Positions 1-10,228 of a stretch of 15,582 nucleotides of DNA are shown piece by piece. The notes below the pieces were generated by a model. The model saw only the letters and a program-made list of their open reading frames with translations. It was not told the origin of the DNA and ran no database searches. Numbering within the stretch: position 1 is the first letter of the stretch; each line of letters begins with the position of its first letter. The position numbers were made by a program, and so were the translations under genes. The DNA lies in assembly GCA_007119095.1 (NCBI GenBank), contig SKQI01000069.1:1-15582 (forward strand), given 5' to 3'. The stretch comes from Wenzhouxiangella sp. GTDB lineage: Bacteria; Pseudomonadota; Gammaproteobacteria; Xanthomonadales; Wenzhouxiangellaceae.

Positions 1-1366
1 AGAAAACCGGCGTCATCGATACCATGGGGCGGGTCGTTGGCCGGCTTAGCGGTGCCAGTTGGCTTCGGACCATGCTGGTCACCATGGTTTGCGTGATGGG
101 CTTGAGTGCGTTCATGAACAACACGCCGGTAGTCGTGATCATGACGCCGATCCTGCTGGCGGTGGCGCCGTTCGGTATGTTTGAAATCACCGCGGCGGGG
201 CTGATCACGGCAGGGGTAGGGATTCTATTTCTGCTGACGGCAGGGCGCTGGCTGCTGCCCGATATCAGCGATGATTCGGGGGAGTTGAAACAGGCGCTGC
301 GAGACCGTCGCTTCCTGGCCGAGCTGCAGGTGTCGGCTGATTCTGATTATGACGGTCGGCGCCTGGGCGAAACCCGCTTGGGTCGGTCAGTGCCGAGCCA
401 GGTCTTGCAGATTATTCGTCAAGGCTACCCGCTGCGCGACGAACTCGCCACCCAGGTGCTCAGGCCTTACGACCGGATTCTGGTCGAGACAACCACCGAC
501 GAGCTGATGTCCATGGCCAACTCCCGTGACCTTTGGACCCGGGAGCAGATGGAGTCGCCGGAGACCGGCAGAAAAGCACTGAACCCGAAAGAACGGGAAA
601 TCGGCGAGGCCGTGATCGGTCCGGACTCGCCGTTGGTCAACCAGCTTATCGGCAGCCTGGACGTTCGCGAGCGTCATGGTATTGAAATCGTCGGTCTGCA
701 TCGCCCGCGTGGGCTGCGCGGCAATGAGTTCGAAAAACTGCGGCTGCAGGCTGGTGACAGCGTTCTGGTTGCCGGAACCGCCGCTGGTTTGCAGCGCGCG
801 TGGCACTCGCGCGAGTTCACGGGCTTGAGCTTGCCGGAGCTCAGGCCTTACCGGCGCGAAAAGGCCTGGATTGCCGTGCTGGCCATGGCTGGGGTCATGC
901 TTCTTGCTGGCTTGGATGTGATGCCGATTGTTGCTCTCGCGCTGATCGCTGCCGTCGTAGTCGTGGCCGCCGGCTGCGTGACATCGGACGAGGCCTACCA
1001 GTCTGTCCAGTGGTCGCTGCTGATCCTGATTTTTGCCATGCGGGCCATCGGCACGGCAATGCAGACATCGGGCGCGGCCTTGCTGATCGCCGAGCAGATG
1101 GCGTATTGGGTCGCTCCCCTGGGCGCATTCGCCATGCTGTCGCTGATTTACCTGATCATATCGGTGATGACCGAGACGATGAGCAATAACGCAGCGGTCA
1201 TCCCGCTCACACCTATCGCCGTGGGTCTGGCGCTGACGCTTGGATATGAACCCAGGCCTTTCGTGGTGGCCGTCATGTTCGCCGGCTCGGCTTGCCAATG
1301 AACGTACTGCTGTGGATCACCGCGACCATCGTTATTCCTGTCTTCTGGCCGCTGGTTCCGGCTTAA
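1..1366 (+). pseudogene. SLC13-family permease with TrkA-C domains, 5'-truncated by the window and internally deleted
   Basis: Open frame runs in from base 3 (KTGVIDTMGR...) to a stop at 1299-1301. It resembles the intact SLC13/RCK_C permease on the other strand: first hairpin FMNNTP (about 114-131), two TrkA-C-like domains (about 310-500 and 590-800), second transport half with SNNAAV (about 1180-1200). Two family segments are missing. After LLAVA (to 167) the protein jumps to PFGMF (from 168), losing about 45 residues that include the GTSTN loop. After FAGSA (to about 1293) the expected ATP-x-YQTN loop is absent and the frame is lost. The lost tail (LPMNVLLW...FWPLVPA) is still readable at 1292-1363 with its TAA at 1364-1366. 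In the family these loops help form the sodium sites, so the product is unlikely to transport. A consensus or assembly error is the main alternative. The true start lies outside the window. Confidence 0.8.
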
Positions 1367-3192
1367 ATCTGATAGGAGTAACTCAAGGTTGCCGTCAGCA
1401 CCAGCCACAGCAGAATCATCAGCGGCAGGCCGACGCGCACGAAGTCATTGAACTTGTAACCGCCGGCATTCATCACCAGCAGGTTGGTCTGGTAGGCCAT
1501 TGGCGTGGCGAAGCTCAGGTTGGCGCCGAACAGGACGGCCAGCACAAAAGGCTCGGCCGGCAGCATGAGCTGCTGGGCCAGGCTGATGGCAATGGGTGTG
1601 CCGATCACGGCCGCGGCATTGTTCGAGACTACGTTGGTCAACAGGGCCATGGCCAGCATCAAGGTGCCGAGAATCACGTAGGACGGTACCCCGAAACTCA
1701 GGGCCAGGAATACCTGGGCAATCCAGTCGGCACCGCCGGTGCGCATCAAGGCCATGCCCAAAGCCAGGCTGGCGACAATGATCATGACGACCTGAATCGA
1801 CAGTGCACTCATCGCCTCGCGCCAGGACAGACAGCGGGTCAGAATCAAGGCCAGAACACCGAATACCGCGCTGATTGCAATCGGCAGAATGCCGGCGGCG
1901 GCGATAACGATCACGGCGGCCATGATGCCCAGGGCCAGCGGTGCCTTGGAGGTTTTCGGCAGGTTGACGCTGCCGTCCAGAATCAGAAAATCACCGCCGT
2001 CCTTGAGTTGGTCGAACTGACGTGGCGTGGATTGCACCAGCAGTACGTCGCCGGAGCGAAGCACGGTGTTGTCGACACCGGTAGCACGGGTCTGGTCTTC
2101 CTTGTTGAAGCGGTGCAGTGCAAGCAAGCGCAGGCCATAACGCGACAGCAGCCTGGCCTCACCGATGCGAACGCCGAGCAGTTTGGAGGTCGGTGTGATG
2201 GCGACTTCGGCAATGCGCTGGTTGTCGGGCTCCAGTGGGTGGGCCTCGTCTACCTCAACATCGCCTGAGTACAGCTTGCCGCCGAGCAGATGGGCAAATT
2301 CGCGCAGGTTTTCCTGGGTGTTGGTGGTGGTGATCCGGTCGCCAGATTTAAGAACGACATCGGGCAAGGGGGTAACGAAAACGCCGGCGCCGCGCTGGAT
2401 CTTCTCGACCTTCAATTCACCATTGCAGCGGTCTATGGCATCGGCCAATTTCATGCCAGTGGCTTCACTGGACTTGCTTAGTCGTATCTGGGCCGTGTAG
2501 AGCCGCTTGGCTGTCGACTGCATGGGTACCTGGCGCTCGGGCAGCAGGCGCGGCGCGATCAGCCACAGATAGAGCAGGGCGACCGTGCCGGCAATGGCGG
2601 CTGGCACGATGAAATCAAACATCTGGAAGCTGGCCACGCCCATGTCTGCGGCCACGCTGACCACCAGCAGGTTGGTCGATGTGCCGATCGTGGTCGACAT
2701 GCCGCCGACGATGCTGATCAGGCCAACCGGCAACAGAATGCCGGACGGTGACTGGCCGGTACGGATGGCCACGCCGATCAGGATGGGCAGCAGCATGACT
2801 ACGATGGGTGTGTTGTTGATAAATGCGCTCAAGACCGCACAGATCAGCAACGTTGCCAGCATCGACAGGGCAGGCGACTTTCTCCAGGCAACGGCCAGCA
2901 TTCGACCAATCGGCTCCAGCGCACCGGAGCGAATCAGGCCCTGGCCCAGGATCATCAGCGCGCAGACGGCAACCAGCGCCTGGTGACCAAAACCGAGGTA
3001 GAAATCGGTCGGGCTTAAGGTGCGGCCGTCAGGGCCGGTGTATGGAAAAAGCTGAAACCCGACGGCCAGTATGGCCAGAACCACCAGCGAGCTGGTTTCC
3101 AGCGGGATACGGTCGCGCGAGAATAAAAACAGCGCGAACACCACCAGTAGCAGCACCGACAGGGCGTGGTAATTGGGCAGCATCAAGCTCAT
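1363..3192 (-). CDS. SLC13-family (DASS-type) permease with two TrkA-C domains
   Basis: A 609-residue inner-membrane transporter of the SLC13/DASS group, which couples uptake of small anions such as sulfate or dicarboxylates to cations; the substrate cannot be read from sequence. Four or five N-terminal hydrophobic segments lead to the first-half signatures NNTP (126-129) and GTSTN (170-174). A soluble insert at about 220-400 holds two TrkA-C (RCK_C) domains, recognisable by their LKSGDR and LRSGDV-type turns. The second membrane half has SNN (523-525) and ATPMAYQTN (562-570). All four transport motifs are present, so it looks functional, unlike the convergent paralog at 1-1366. Its TAA overlaps the paralog's original TAA in a shared TTAA. 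The start at 3192 has no Shine-Dalgarno; a second ATG three codons later is possible. It lies 52 bp downstream of the yyaL-like gene on the same strand and may be cotranscribed. Confidence 0.9.
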   Translation of the reverse strand: MSLMLPNYHALSVLLLVVFALFLFSRDRIPLETSSLVVLAILAVGFQLFPYTGPDGRTLSPTDFYLGFGHQALVAVCALMILGQGLIRSGALEPIGRMLAVAWRKSPALSMLATLLICAVLSAFINNTPIVVMLLPILIGVAIRTGQSPSGILLPVGLISIVGGMSTTIGTSTNLLVVSVAADMGVASFQMFDFIVPAAIAGTVALLYLWLIAPRLLPERQVPMQSTAKRLYTAQIRLSKSSEATGMKLADAIDRCNGELKVEKIQRGAGVFVTPLPDVVLKSGDRITTTNTQENLREFAHLLGGKLYSGDVEVDEAHPLEPDNQRIAEVAITPTSKLLGVRIGEARLLSRYGLRLLALHRFNKEDQTRATGVDNTVLRSGDVLLVQSTPRQFDQLKDGGDFLILDGSVNLPKTSKAPLALGIMAAVIVIAAAGILPIAISAVFGVLALILTRCLSWREAMSALSIQVVMIIVASLALGMALMRTGGADWIAQVFLALSFGVPSYVILGTLMLAMALLTNVVSNNAAAVIGTPIAISLAQQLMLPAEPFVLAVLFGANLSFATPMAYQTNLLVMNAGGYKFNDFVRVGLPLMILLWLVLTATLSYSYQI

Positions 3193-3244
3193 AGAGTCGG
3201 AATTCTACGTGCATTTAACGGCTGGCGTCCGGTTTGGTCTTGCC

Positions 3245-5281
<2,037 letters not shown>

Positions 5282-5477
5282 GATATTTCGGCTCAGGGTT
5301 TGGGTCTGGTCACGTGGTCACAGCTTACTTGAACCGCGTATTGGACGCTTTTTTGTGTGGATTTTACTAACCGCTAAGACGCGAAGGTCGCGAAGCCTTT
5401 TCTTGTTCCCTTTCTTCCTCTCCCCCTCTCCCCCCCATCCATTACACTGTCAAATTCATTCAACCACCACCCGAACC
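5282..5477. promoter_or_regulatory. Divergent intergenic region between the yyaL-like gene and rlmI
   Basis: The longest gene-free stretch (196 bp), which should hold promoters for both flanking operons. I see no convincing paired -35/-10 in either direction. A perfect TTGACA lies on the minus strand at 5448-5453 but has no matching -10 at usual spacing. Other contents: a direct repeat GGTCAC at 5308-5313 and 5316-5321 enclosing CACGTG, the short tandem array at 5372-5397, and a pyrimidine run at 5396-5436 broken only by G5405. The 15 bases before the rlmI ATG are rich in C and A with no Shine-Dalgarno. Confidence 0.45.
5372..5397 (+). repeat. Degenerate tandem repeat, three units of 8-9 bp (CGCGAAG core)
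   Basis: Three adjacent units read CGCTAAGA (5372-5379), CGCGAAGGT (5380-5388) and CGCGAAGCC (5389-5397), followed at once by a pyrimidine-rich tract to 5436. A similar 9-bp array with a CACCGAAG unit lies near 15069 between aroE and hemB. From memory, short arrays of this style (ACGAAG- or GCAAAG-like units) are scattered between genes in many environmental bacteria; their function is unknown to me. Confidence 0.6.
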
Positions 5478-6680
5478 ATGTCCTCCCACCCCGTTCTTCA
5501 GCTCAAGAAAAACGAAGCCAGGCGCCTGCGGGCCGGGCACTTGTGGGTGTTCAGCAATGAGGTAGATACGGCGCGCACGCCCTTGAAAGCGATGACGCCG
5601 GGTGATCTGGCCGATGTGATGGATGAGAACGGCAAGCCGGTCGGCACCGCGCTGGTCAATCCGCATTCGCTGATCTGCGCTCGCCTGATCAGCCGTCGTC
5701 CGGGCGTCAATCCGACCCGGGGCTGGCTGGCTGATCGTCTGCGCCAGGCCTTGAGCCTGCGCGAGCGCTTCTACGAGCGGCCCTACTATAGGTTGGTGTT
5801 TGGTGAGGCGGACGGTCTGCCGGGGGTGGTCCTGGATCGCTTCGGTGATGTGCTCGTTGGCCAGCTCAATACGGCGGGCATGGATACGCTTCGCTCGCTC
5901 CTGGAAGCCGCCCTTGCCGATGTGGTGCGCCCGACAGCCATTTTGTGGCGAAACGATTCTCCTGTTCGGGAGCTGGAGGGCCTGAAGCGAGAGATCGTGC
6001 CCGGTCCGGGCCAGCTGCCAGCCGAGAGCGAAGTGGTTGAAGGCTCGCTGCGCTTCCGGCTGGATCTGATGAGCGCCCAGAAGACCGGCTGGTATTTCGA
6101 CCAGCAGGCCAATCGCGCCAGGGTATGGCCGCTGCTGGCCGAGTGTGGTCGGGTGCTGGACTTGTATTCCTATCACGGTGCCTGGGGCATCGGTGCGGCG
6201 GCGCAGGGCGCGGCTGAAGTGCACTGCGTGGACTCATCGGCGCCGGCCGTGGCCGCCATTCGGGCGAACGCGGATCGCAACGGCGTCGATCGCATTGTCC
6301 GGCCGGTGCATGCCGATGCCGAAAAACACATGGACCAATGTCTGGCTGACGGTGAGCGCTTTGACGCGGTCATTGTTGATCCGCCGGCGTTTGCGCCGCG
6401 CTCGCGCGATGTCAAGCCTGCGCTGAAGGCATATCGTCGGGTCAACGAGAAAGCCATCCGGCTGGTGCGACCCGGCGGCTTGCTGGTGTCCTGCTCTTGT
6501 TCGGCCCATGTGCACGAGGACCGGTTTGCCGATATTCTCCGTCAGGCAGGTCGCCACGTTGATCGCGACTTGCAGGTGCTGATGCGCCTGGAGCAGGGAC
6601 CTGACCATCCTGTTCACCCGGCGATTGCCGAGAGCCGCTACCTGAAAGGTCTGGTCGTGCGCGTTCTGCCCAGTTTCTGA
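5478..6680 (+). CDS. rlmI: 23S rRNA (cytosine-1962-C5)-methyltransferase RlmI-like
   Basis: A 400-residue class I SAM-dependent RNA methyltransferase, close to the 396 residues of E. coli RlmI, which makes m5C1962 in 23S rRNA. An N-terminal PUA-like domain begins at LKKNEARRLRAGHLWVFSNEV. GWYFDQQANR lies at about 203-212, the SAM-binding motif VLDLYSYHG at about 225-233, VDPPAF around 300-305 and SCSCS with C339 and C341 near 338-342, as expected for an m5C enzyme of this family. The frame stays open upstream to 5268, but the extra 70 residues would be encoded by low-complexity intergenic sequence and are not family-like, so the ATG at 5478 is chosen. lgt follows after 18 bp, suggesting cotranscription. 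The exact target base is assigned by family resemblance; a close relative such as an RlmI-like paralog is the alternative. Confidence 0.9.
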   Translation: MSSHPVLQLKKNEARRLRAGHLWVFSNEVDTARTPLKAMTPGDLADVMDENGKPVGTALVNPHSLICARLISRRPGVNPTRGWLADRLRQALSLRERFYERPYYRLVFGEADGLPGVVLDRFGDVLVGQLNTAGMDTLRSLLEAALADVVRPTAILWRNDSPVRELEGLKREIVPGPGQLPAESEVVEGSLRFRLDLMSAQKTGWYFDQQANRARVWPLLAECGRVLDLYSYHGAWGIGAAAQGAAEVHCVDSSAPAVAAIRANADRNGVDRIVRPVHADAEKHMDQCLADGERFDAVIVDPPAFAPRSRDVKPALKAYRRVNEKAIRLVRPGGLLVSCSCSAHVHEDRFADILRQAGRHVDRDLQVLMRLEQGPDHPVHPAIAESRYLKGLVVRVLPSF

Positions 6681-6698
6681 TTAACCTGTACTAATCCT

Positions 6699-7574
6699 AT
6701 GGAATCCAGTTTCTATTTTCATGCTGTCGATCCGGTCGCGGTGAGAATCGGCGGCTTCGGCATTTACTGGTACAGCTTGATGTACCTGGTTGCCTTCGGT
6801 CAGTTCTGGCTGCTGGGCCGGCTGCGGGCCGCGCGGGTTGACTCGCCTCTGGGGCCTCATCAGGTAGCTGACTTGCTGTTCTGGGGCGTGATCGGTGTGA
6901 TCGTTGGTGGTCGTCTGGGATACGTGCTGTTTTATGCGCTTGGCGATTTGTTGTCCGACCCACTGTTGTTTTTCAGGATTCGCGACGGCGGCATGAGCTT
7001 TCATGGCGGGTTGCTGGGTGTAATGATGGTGATTTGGGCCAGCGGCCGCCACTACCGCTGCGGCCTGTTGCGCATGGCAGACTTCGTTGTACCGCTGATT
7101 CCTTTGGGACTCGCCGCCGGTCGGCTGGGCAATTTCATTGGAGGTGAGCTCTGGGGGCGCAAGACCGATGTGCCCTGGGCGGTGATTTTCCCCGAGTCCA
7201 TCGAGCAGGGTGGGCGGGTTTCGCAGGCACTGTACCGACAGTACGAGGCCGGCCTGCTCGACGAATATGCCCGTCATCCCTCGCAGCTTTACCAGGCCGC
7301 GCTGGAAGGTCTGGCCTTGTTTGCCATTCTATGGTTGTTCTCGTCCCGGCCACGGCCGGCCGGCGCGATCAGCGGCTTGTTCCTGGCCGGCTACGGCGTG
7401 TTCCGTTTTATCGCCGAATTTTTCCGTGAGCCCGATGCCCACCTGGGTTTCATCGCGCTCGAATGGATGACCATGGGGCAGCTGTTGTCGATACCGATGA
7501 TTTTGGCGGGCGTTGGCTTGATGGTCTGGAGTTATAACAAGGGTGATGCTTTCAAGACTGAGTCGAAGTCATGA
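6699..7574 (+). CDS. lgt: Phosphatidylglycerol-prolipoprotein diacylglyceryl transferase
   Basis: A 291-residue inner-membrane enzyme, the same length as E. coli Lgt. It transfers diacylglycerol from phosphatidylglycerol to the lipobox cysteine of prolipoproteins, the first step of lipoprotein maturation. Several hydrophobic segments span the protein. Key family residues are visible: FHGGLLG with H102, GRLGNFIGGELWG with R142 (equivalents of H103 and R143 in E. coli), HPSQLYQ, and FREPD near the C-terminus. The start fits the family N-terminus (HAVDPVAVRIG...IYWYSLMY); no Shine-Dalgarno precedes it. It overlaps thyA by an ATGA at 7571-7574, as in the known lgt-thyA arrangement of enterobacteria, which implies translational coupling. 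Confidence 0.97.
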   Translation: MESSFYFHAVDPVAVRIGGFGIYWYSLMYLVAFGQFWLLGRLRAARVDSPLGPHQVADLLFWGVIGVIVGGRLGYVLFYALGDLLSDPLLFFRIRDGGMSFHGGLLGVMMVIWASGRHYRCGLLRMADFVVPLIPLGLAAGRLGNFIGGELWGRKTDVPWAVIFPESIEQGGRVSQALYRQYEAGLLDEYARHPSQLYQAALEGLALFAILWLFSSRPRPAGAISGLFLAGYGVFRFIAEFFREPDAHLGFIALEWMTMGQLLSIPMILAGVGLMVWSYNKGDAFKTESKS

Positions 7575-8404
7575 AAAACTATCTTGACCTGTTGCGCCTG
7601 GTACGCGAAACCGGTGTGAAAAAGATGGATCGTACCGGCACAGGAACGCTCAGCTTGTTCGGGCATCAGCTTCGGTTCGACCTGGCTGACAGCTTTCCCA
7701 TGGTTACCACCAAAAAGCTGCATTTGAAGTCCATCATCCACGAGTTGCTGTGGTTTATTCGCGGTGAAACCAGTATCGCTTACCTGAAGAAGCATGGCGT
7801 CAGAATCTGGGACGAGTGGGCGGATGAAAATGGCGATCTGGGGCCGATCTACGGGGTGCAGTGGCGCGCTTGGCCAACGCCTTCCGGCGCGCGCCTCGAT
7901 CAGCTTGCTCAGGTCATCGAGCAGATCCGGGCCCGGCCGGACTCGCGCCGACATATCGTTTCAGCCTGGAACCCGGCCGACCTGCCGGATGAGTCCATTT
8001 CGCCACAGGCCAATGTCGCTGAGGGACGCATGGCGCTGGCACCCTGTCACTGCCTGTTTCAGTTCTTTGTCGGTGATGGACGACTGAGCTGCCAGCTTTA
8101 CCAGCGATCGGCCGACTGCTTCCTGGGGGTGCCGTTCAATATCGCCAGCTATTCCCTGTTGACCCTGATGATCGCCCAGGTGACCGGGCTCAAGCCCGGC
8201 GAGTTTGTCCACAGTTTCGGTGATGCACACATTTATCTGAATCATCTTGATCAGGTCGATGAGCAGCTGCAGCGCCAGCCGCTGCCGGCTCCGACCATGC
8301 GTCTGAATCCAGCGCGCCGGCGCCTGGAGGATTTCGTGTTCGAGGATTTCGAGCTGCTTAGCTACCAGGCCCACCCAGCGATTCGAGCGCCGATCGCAGT
8401 GTAG
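7571..8404 (+). CDS. thyA: Thymidylate synthase
   Basis: A 277-residue ThyA that methylates dUMP to dTMP using 5,10-methylene-tetrahydrofolate and yields dihydrofolate. Diagnostic motifs: DRTGTGT near the N-terminus, HELLWFIRGET, IYGVQWRAW, the active-site LAPCHC with nucleophile C159 (C146 in E. coli), CQLYQRSAD, FLGVPFNIASY and HIYLNH. It is 13 residues longer than the E. coli enzyme because of an acidic loop (DESISPQANVAEG) just before the active site. The start codon lies inside the end of lgt. The dihydrofolate product is the substrate of the folA product about 3 kb downstream in a separate operon. Confidence 0.98.
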   Translation: MKNYLDLLRLVRETGVKKMDRTGTGTLSLFGHQLRFDLADSFPMVTTKKLHLKSIIHELLWFIRGETSIAYLKKHGVRIWDEWADENGDLGPIYGVQWRAWPTPSGARLDQLAQVIEQIRARPDSRRHIVSAWNPADLPDESISPQANVAEGRMALAPCHCLFQFFVGDGRLSCQLYQRSADCFLGVPFNIASYSLLTLMIAQVTGLKPGEFVHSFGDAHIYLNHLDQVDEQLQRQPLPAPTMRLNPARRRLEDFVFEDFELLSYQAHPAIRAPIAV

Positions 8405-8435
8405 TGACCGAGTCGACAGTCGGGTTGCGGCAGAC

Positions 8436-9470
8436 ATGAACATTCTGCATGTCATTCTCAGCCAGGGTTTTGCTGGATCAGAGCGGTCTACGGCCGAATC
8501 CTGCAATGCGCAGTGCGATCGCCACCAGGTGCTGCTGGCCGTGCGCCGCGGCCACCGGGGCCGAGGCCAGGCCAGTATCGTTGATCATCTTGACCCGCGA
8601 GTGACGGTTGTGGAGTTGCCAGACAGGCTGGGTACCCAGCGCTCTCTGGCCGGGCTGATCGATCGATTCAGGCCGGATATCGTGCACACCCATTTGCGTC
8701 GCTCGACACGCCTGGTCGCCCGATTAAAGCCATCGGCAGCCACGGTCGCGACGTTGCATGTCAGCTACAACGCCGTATGCTTTGGCGCCATGGATGGCCT
8801 GATCTGCAATGCTCGCTGGCAAGTGCAGGATATTCCCAAGGATTACGCAGGCCAGGTTTTCAAGGCCAACAACTCACTGCAACCGCATCGCCGCCTGAGC
8901 AGCGAGGAGATTGTCGCAATCAGAGAAAAGCTGGGAGGCGATCAGGGCCTGATGCATATCGGTGGCGTTGGCCGGTTGACCTGGAAGAAGGGGTGGGATG
9001 TGCTGATCAGGGCGTTCATGGCCGCCGAGCTCGGTCCGGATGTGAGATTGAGTCTGTTCGGAGCTGGCTCTTCCGAGGCGGCGCTGCGACGACTGGCCCG
9101 CAACGATGCCCGGATTCGACTGGGCGGTTACCGCCAGGACATCAAGGACTATTACCAGGCCTTTGATCTGTTCGTCTGTCCATCGCGTTTCGAGCCCCTG
9201 CCGCGAGTCATGCTTGAAGCCATGGATGGCGGGGTGCCGGTGATTGCCTCCGATGCTGGCGGCTGCCGTGAGCTGATCGAGGACTACGGCGGTGATCTGT
9301 TCCCCTCCGAGGATGTCGCGGCCTTGATTGAACTATTGCAGAAGCGCTGTGCGGGGGCGTTGCGCCGGCACAGTCCCGATTTGTCAGCGCACCACATGCC
9401 CGTGGCAGCGGCAGCGATGGAGGCGTTCTATCAGCGTCTGGTTGACCTGCGCTCGTCGTCTTCTGAGTAA
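8436..9470 (+). CDS. Family 4 glycosyltransferase, probably cell-surface polysaccharide or LPS core
   Basis: A 344-residue GT-B fold glycosyltransferase. The N-terminal acceptor half has a short glycine loop (SQGFAGSER, about 9-17) and DIVHTHLRRS. The C-terminal donor half has GGVGRLTWKKGWDVL (about 174-188), LFGAGS, and the GT4 EX7E pair E253/E261 in the EPLPRVMLE segment, followed by GGVPVIASDAGGCREL. No signal peptide or membrane segment is visible, so it is cytosolic, perhaps peripherally attached to the inner membrane. Sugar and acceptor cannot be told. It starts 31 bp after thyA and probably shares its transcript. Its last 40 bases overlap the end of the opposing family 2 glycosyltransferase gene; both proteins keep complete domains, so the overlap looks real. 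Confidence 0.88.
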   Translation: MNILHVILSQGFAGSERSTAESCNAQCDRHQVLLAVRRGHRGRGQASIVDHLDPRVTVVELPDRLGTQRSLAGLIDRFRPDIVHTHLRRSTRLVARLKPSAATVATLHVSYNAVCFGAMDGLICNARWQVQDIPKDYAGQVFKANNSLQPHRRLSSEEIVAIREKLGGDQGLMHIGGVGRLTWKKGWDVLIRAFMAAELGPDVRLSLFGAGSSEAALRRLARNDARIRLGGYRQDIKDYYQAFDLFVCPSRFEPLPRVMLEAMDGGVPVIASDAGGCRELIEDYGGDLFPSEDVAALIELLQKRCAGALRRHSPDLSAHHMPVAAAAMEAFYQRLVDLRSSSSE

Positions 9471-10228
9471 GCCCAGGCATATTTGAGGAAACTGCCATAG
9501 GCCTCGGCCGTGGACAGTACCAGGCCGCGCCAGCCGTCGATGAGGCCGTAATGCAGGACATAGCACCGAAAGAATCGCCAGCCGCCACGCAGCAACGCCA
9601 GGCCCGGGTGCAAGCGGCTTGGCCCGCGCAGCCTGGGGTCAGCATAGCGCAGTCGTTTGTCGAAAAGCTGGCCGATGTCTCGGTAGGGATCGTGCTCCAT
9701 CCGGCCGGCAAGAACGCGAGCACGGGCTCGCTGGCCGTTTTTATCCAGCAGTCGCTCGTGGACATCACCATCGAAGAGGCAGTGGTGCCGATGGTAAAGG
9801 CGTTTGACCTGTTCCCGCCCGAGCCGACTGCGCAGGGCCTTGCCCGCCAGCCAGTTATGCCGTCTAAAACCATAGGCGACTTCGTGGTTGGCTTCCAGGT
9901 TCAGGCGGGTCACGGCGTCAAGAGCGTTGGTATCCAGCCACTCATCTGCATCGATGGCCAGTATCCAGTCGTTGCTGGCCATTGCCGCCGCCTGGTTGCG
10001 GGTCGGCCCGAATCCCTGAAAATCGCCATGAAAAAGCCGCACATTGGGGAATGTGGCGGCGATTTCGGCCGTCCTATCGCTGGAGCCATTCTCATAGACG
10101 ATGACTTCGTCGAAGTCGGTCAGGCTGCCCAGGCAGCGTGCCAGCGTCCGCTCAGCGTCGCGGACGATCATGACGGCGGAAATATTTTGCAGTGGGCAAG
10201 GTTCCGATTCAGGCCTGGGTTCGGGCAT
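9431..10228 (-). CDS. Family 2 glycosyltransferase, WaaE/KdtX-like (LPS core)
   Basis: A 265-residue GT-A fold enzyme. Motifs in order: ISAVMIVRDAERTLARCL (about 16-33), ENGSSDRT (46-53), HGDFQGFGPTRNQA (about 67-80) and the metal/nucleotide-sugar site AIDADEWLD with DAD at 93-95. The second half (GYRDIG-like PYRDIGQLFDKRLRYA, then GGWRFFRCYVLHYGLIDGWRG) matches the WaaE/KdtX group, whose studied members add glucose to inner-core heptose; that specificity is inferred only. The C-terminal WRFFRCYVLHYG segment is amphipathic or hydrophobic and may contact the membrane. The start is the only ATG shortly before the fold; 15 leading residues are not family-like, so a later alternative start cannot be excluded. 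It stands alone on the minus strand and overlaps the convergent GT4 gene by 40 bp. Confidence 0.88.
   Translation of the reverse strand: MPEPRPESEPCPLQNISAVMIVRDAERTLARCLGSLTDFDEVIVYENGSSDRTAEIAATFPNVRLFHGDFQGFGPTRNQAAAMASNDWILAIDADEWLDTNALDAVTRLNLEANHEVAYGFRRHNWLAGKALRSRLGREQVKRLYHRHHCLFDGDVHERLLDKNGQRARARVLAGRMEHDPYRDIGQLFDKRLRYADPRLRGPSRLHPGLALLRGGWRFFRCYVLHYGLIDGWRGLVLSTAEAYGSFLKYAWAYSEDDERRSTRR

Noticed and set aside
387..1298. A 303-codon open frame antisense to the SLC13 pseudogene
   Set aside because: It is rich in H, Q, R and G with no domain sense and mirrors the real frame; typical shadow in GC-rich coding DNA.
1240..2268. A 342-codon plus-strand frame across the SLC13 pair
   Set aside because: Its Q/H/G-rich composition is the antisense of the intact permease; no recognisable motif.
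5460..6224. A 254-codon frame antisense to rlmI
   Set aside because: Overlaps a confidently identified gene and encodes no recognisable domain.
7970..8040. 13-residue insertion before the ThyA active site
   Set aside because: A similar acidic loop is, to my recollection, common in ThyA of several proteobacteria; all catalytic motifs are intact.
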